This document shows positions 13,377-16,141 of a stretch of 16,141 bases of DNA, one piece after another. Where the stretch lies: NCBI GenBank assembly GCA_003451635.1, contig DMAT01000191.1, positions 1-16,141 on the forward strand. Reading direction: 5' to 3'. Origin of the DNA: Syntrophus sp. (in: bacteria). Lineage in GTDB: Bacteria; Desulfobacterota; Syntrophia; Syntrophales; UBA8958. The notes under the pieces were generated by a model. It was given only the letters and a program-made list of their open reading frames with translations. It searched no databases and had not been told where the DNA came from. The first letter of the stretch is position 1; every line of letters begins with the position of its first letter. Position numbers and translations under genes: made by a program.

Positions 13377-14534
13377 ATGCATAAAATATTTTCTTTTACC
13401 GGGGCCCGGAAGATTGTCTTCGGCAATGGCTCCTTTCAGCAGCTTCCCGACCATATCCGGGAACTCCAGGCTAAGCGGCCCCTGATCGTCCTTGACAAAC
13501 AACTGGCCGCCACGGGCATGAAAGAGCAAGTGACTGAATTGCTGAAGAAAAGCGGCATGGAGTGCCAGATTTTCGACAAGGTCGATCCGGAACCGAAAAT
13601 CTCACTGGCCGATGAAGGGGCGAAGCTGGCCCTGAAGGCCAAGTGTGATATTATCGTCGGCATCGGCGGTGGAAGCGCCATGGACGTGGCCAAGGCCATT
13701 GCCGTCCTGGCAACCAACAAAGGCAAGGCCGTCGATTATCTCGGTCTGAACAAGGTCCCCGGTCCGGGACTCCCCAAGATCATGATTCCGACAACCGCAG
13801 GAACGGGCAGCGAGGTCACCTTTACTTCCGTCTTCGTTAGGCCGGATCTGAAAAAGAAGGAGGGGATGAACAGCCCCTTCCTTTACCCTGATCTGGCTCT
13901 GCTGGACCCGCTCCTGACCGTGAGCCTGCCCCCCGGTCCCACGGCGTCCACAGGAATTGACGCTTTATGTCACGCCATTGAATCCTATACGTCCATCAAC
14001 GCCTCACCCATGAGCGAACTGCTCTCTCTGGAGGCCGTCGCCCTGATCGCCGAGAACCTGCGGACTGCCGTTCATGACGGGAGCAACATCGCCGCCCGGG
14101 AAAAGATGCTCCTCGGCAGCCTCTATGCCGGTCTGGGACTTGCCAATGCCGGGGTCACCGCCGTTCATTCCCTGTCTTACCCTCTGGGCGGGAAGTATGG
14201 CATCCCCCACGGTCTGGCCAACACGGTCCTGCTACCCCACGTCATGTCCTTCAATATTTCCGGGGCACAGGAAAAGTTCGTGGATATTGCCGAGGCAATG
14301 GGAGAAATGGTTGACGGCCTACCCCTCCGTGAGGCGGCCTATTTAGCCGTGGAAGCGGTCAACGCCCTTGTCGAAGACTGCGGAATTCAAACCAATCTGG
14401 AGGATCTGGGCATCTCGGAAGATGATTTTGAGGAGATGGCCAAAATCGCCATGACTGTTGCCCGCCCCCTGGCGAATAACCCCCGGCAGGTGACCCCGGA
14501 AGACGCCGTTGCGATCTACGAGGATGCGTTTTAA
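13377..14534 (+). CDS. kdnB: Kdo 8-oxidase, iron-containing alcohol dehydrogenase family
   Basis: This is a 385-residue group III (Fe) alcohol dehydrogenase. A GTG in frame at 13368 overlaps the AGGG that serves as ribosome binding site for the ATG at 13377, so 13377 is taken as the start. The NAD site GIGGGSAMDVAKA is at 95-107 and TTAGTGSEVT is at 139-148. Metal ligands are D195 and H199 in TGIDALCHAIE, H264 in AVHSLSYPLGG, and H278 in GIPHGLAN. The generic family oxidises many alcohols. The specific role comes from the next gene, which closely resembles Shewanella KdnA; there KdnB oxidises C8 of Kdo with NAD so that KdnA can aminate it. The two genes are 38 bases apart behind one promoter. 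The sequence alone would support only an Fe-ADH. Confidence 0.85.
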   Translation: MHKIFSFTGARKIVFGNGSFQQLPDHIRELQAKRPLIVLDKQLAATGMKEQVTELLKKSGMECQIFDKVDPEPKISLADEGAKLALKAKCDIIVGIGGGSAMDVAKAIAVLATNKGKAVDYLGLNKVPGPGLPKIMIPTTAGTGSEVTFTSVFVRPDLKKKEGMNSPFLYPDLALLDPLLTVSLPPGPTASTGIDALCHAIESYTSINASPMSELLSLEAVALIAENLRTAVHDGSNIAAREKMLLGSLYAGLGLANAGVTAVHSLSYPLGGKYGIPHGLANTVLLPHVMSFNISGAQEKFVDIAEAMGEMVDGLPLREAAYLAVEAVNALVEDCGIQTNLEDLGISEDDFEEMAKIAMTVARPLANNPRQVTPEDAVAIYEDAF

Positions 14535-14572
14535 TAATATAGAACAGAGTTTTTTAAGGAGGATTACGGAAA

Positions 14573-15775
14573 ATGGCCGGTTTTGAGGTTTTCGGCAAGG
14601 AAGAAAGACAAGAAGTTATGGACGTCATGGAAACAGGCGTCCTGATGCGCTACGGATTCGATGCGGAACGGAAAGGGGTCTTCAAGGTCCGCCAGTTTGA
14701 AGAGGAAGTTGCCGCCTATTGCGGGGTCGGGTATGCCCTGGGGGTCACCTCCGGCTCGTCGGCCCTCAAGGTCGCCCTGACGGCTCTGGATGTCGGCCCG
14801 GGCGATGAAGTAATCGTCCCGGCCTTCACCTTCATCGCCACCTACGAGGCGGTCCTGGAGGCGGGCGCCATCCCCGTCATGGCCGACATCGACGACTCCC
14901 TTAACCTTGATCCCGATGATATCATAAATAAATTGACTCCTTACACCAAGGCGGTCATCCCCGTGCACATGTGCGGCGCCCCGGCGAACATCGAGCAGCT
15001 CGTCACGATTGCCCGTAAATCCAATCTCCTCGTCCTGGAAGACACCGCCCAGGCCGTCGGGGCCTCTTATCAGGGCAAAAAGCTTGGTACTTTCGGCGAT
15101 ATGGGGATCTTCAGCTTCGATTACTACAAAACCATTACCTCCGGGGAAGGAGGCATGGTCATCACGGACAGCAAGGAACTCTATGACCGGTCCGACTGGT
15201 ACCACGACCACGGCCATGATCATAACTTCAAAGTCAGCCGGGCCATGGAAGGGCGATCCATTCTCGGTTTCAATTATCGGATGAACGAACTCCAGGGCGC
15301 CGTCGGTCTGGCCCAGTTCCGGAAACTGGACATGATTATCGCTGAGCAGAAGAAAAACAAGAATGCCGTCAAGGAGTTACTGAAGGATGTCCCGGGATTG
15401 AAATTCCGGAATATCCCCGATCCCGCCGGCGATACGGCTACCTTTTTGGGGTTCAACCTCCCCGACGCGGCGGCGACCGAGCGTTTTCAGGCTGCCCTGG
15501 CGGCGGAAGGCGTGGACATGGTCTGCTTCAAGAGGAATAAGTGGCACTATGTCCCAAACTGGGAGCACCTCCTGGCCTGGGCCACGGCGAATTCGAAGAA
15601 ATTCCCCTTTACCTACCCCGCCTACCGGGGTAAGGTGGATTACAGCATCCGCCTGATTCCCAAGGCGGAAGACATCCTGGGCCGGACACTCTTCATGGGT
15701 ATCCCGATCAAGATGTCGGCAGATAAATTGGACAAGATCGGCCAGGGGATCAAAAAAGCGGCCCTGCAAATTTGA
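14573..15775 (+). CDS. kdnA: 8-amino-3,8-dideoxy-manno-octulosonate (Kdo8N) transaminase
   Basis: This is a 400-residue PLP enzyme of the DegT/DnrJ/EryC1/StrS family. AAGGAGG lies ten bases before the ATG. Family motifs are TSGSSALKVAL (59-69), GDEVIVPAFTFIAT (77-90), VLEDTAQAVGA (154-164) and SFDYYKTITSGEGG (181-194), where K186 should form the PLP Schiff base. The start MAGFEVFGKEERQEVMDVME with MRYGFD, and the stretch DHGHDH followed by NYRMNELQGAVGLAQFRKLD, match my recollection of Shewanella KdnA, which transfers an amino group from glutamate to 8-oxo-Kdo. Adjacent kdnB and hldD support an LPS inner-core role. The alternative is an aminotransferase for another nucleotide or acidic sugar. 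Confidence 0.87.
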   Translation: MAGFEVFGKEERQEVMDVMETGVLMRYGFDAERKGVFKVRQFEEEVAAYCGVGYALGVTSGSSALKVALTALDVGPGDEVIVPAFTFIATYEAVLEAGAIPVMADIDDSLNLDPDDIINKLTPYTKAVIPVHMCGAPANIEQLVTIARKSNLLVLEDTAQAVGASYQGKKLGTFGDMGIFSFDYYKTITSGEGGMVITDSKELYDRSDWYHDHGHDHNFKVSRAMEGRSILGFNYRMNELQGAVGLAQFRKLDMIIAEQKKNKNAVKELLKDVPGLKFRNIPDPAGDTATFLGFNLPDAAATERFQAALAAEGVDMVCFKRNKWHYVPNWEHLLAWATANSKKFPFTYPAYRGKVDYSIRLIPKAEDILGRTLFMGIPIKMSADKLDKIGQGIKKAALQI

Positions 15776-15796
15776 TGAACTTGTGAGAGGTAATTT

Positions 15797-16141
15797 ATGA
15801 TCGTTGTCACCGGTGGGGCCGGCTTCATCGGCAGCGCCTTTGTCTGGAAACTCAACCAGCAGGGCATCGATAACATTGTCATTGTGGACAACCTCGGAAC
15901 CTCCGAGAAGTGGAAGAATCTCGTAAACTTACGATTTCTCGAATATATTCACAAAGACGATTTCCTCCAGATGATTTACGCCGATCAAGTCCCCTTTACG
16001 GCCCGGGCCATCATCCACCTGGGGGCGTGCTCCTCGACGACGGAACGGGACGCTGATTATCTTTGGCGGAACAATTACCTCTATACATGCCGGCTCGCCG
16101 ACTGGGCGATCCGCAACGGAATCCGTTTCATCTACGCCAGC
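15797..16141 (+). CDS. hldD: ADP-L-glycero-D-manno-heptose 6-epimerase, cut by the right edge
   Basis: The first 115 residues of a short-chain-dehydrogenase-type epimerase that converts ADP-D-glycero- to ADP-L-glycero-manno-heptose for the LPS core. GAGAGG lies six bases before the ATG. It has the NAD(P) motif TGGAGFIGS (5-13), the acidic VDN after strand 2 (30-32) and the HldD-specific HLGACSSTTERDADYLWRNN (74-93). The catalytic YxxxK lies beyond the window. It follows kdnA by 21 bases, so all three genes are probably co-transcribed. Confidence 0.9.
   Translation, partial: MIVVTGGAGFIGSAFVWKLNQQGIDNIVIVDNLGTSEKWKNLVNLRFLEYIHKDDFLQMIYADQVPFTARAIIHLGACSSTTERDADYLWRNNYLYTCRLADWAIRNGIRFIYAS

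Noticed and set aside
14564..15223. 219-codon minus-strand frame
   Set aside because: It is antisense to kdnA, whose motifs and ribosome binding site are clear.
1..16141. CRISPR arrays, tRNA or rRNA genes, complete insertion sequences
   Set aside because: No regularly spaced repeats, no tRNA cloverleaf or rRNA-like sequence and no transposase frame were seen.

Overview
The window looks like chromosomal DNA from a Gram-negative bacterium, most likely an anaerobic member of the Desulfobacterota (Syntrophia-like). This rests on lipopolysaccharide sugar genes at the right end, a corrinoid salvage operon, a geranylgeranyl-reductase-type flavoprotein, and the codon and GC character of the main operons. 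The taxonomy is inference; no rRNA or other marker gene is present.

Layout. 1-1740 is a stretch of small minus-strand genes: a TPR protein running off the left edge, a short exported protein that looks 3'-truncated, and a solitary HTH antitoxin with a good promoter. 1874-5545 holds a secreted lipid-binding-like protein, a flavoprotein of the geranylgeranyl reductase family on the minus strand, a TauE/SafE-type permease and two small unknown genes. A 125-bp imperfect palindrome (3743-3867) lies between the flavoprotein and the permease. 5567-6376 (minus) is a TrpF-like barrel protein lacking the usual catalytic cysteine, divergent from the next operon.

6588-10756 is a tight plus-strand cobamide operon: cbiR-cobU-cobT-cobS-cbiB. 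The CbiR-like barrel protein should strip the nucleotide tail from scavenged cobamides and leave cobinamide phosphate, the substrate of CobU. CobU makes AdoCbi-GDP, CobT activates a lower-ligand base, CobS joins the two, and CbiB links this to corrin-ring intermediates. Together they read as a remodelling plus late-synthesis unit. No corrin-ring gene is in the window.

10837-13253 is an accessory patch on the minus strand: a GNAT acetyltransferase with a TTG start, a PIN-like protein, decayed pieces of a tyrosine recombinase and an HTH protein, and a complete higBA toxin-antitoxin pair.

13377-16141 is an envelope-sugar operon behind a strong sigma-70-like promoter: kdnB (Kdo 8-oxidase), kdnA (PLP transaminase) and the start of hldD (heptose epimerase, cut by the right edge). 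The first two are the pair known from Shewanella to make 8-amino-Kdo, so this organism probably carries an amino-modified inner core. The least explained items are the Cys-less TrpF paralogue beside the cobamide operon, the leader with alternative pairing between them, and the large palindrome at 3743-3867.
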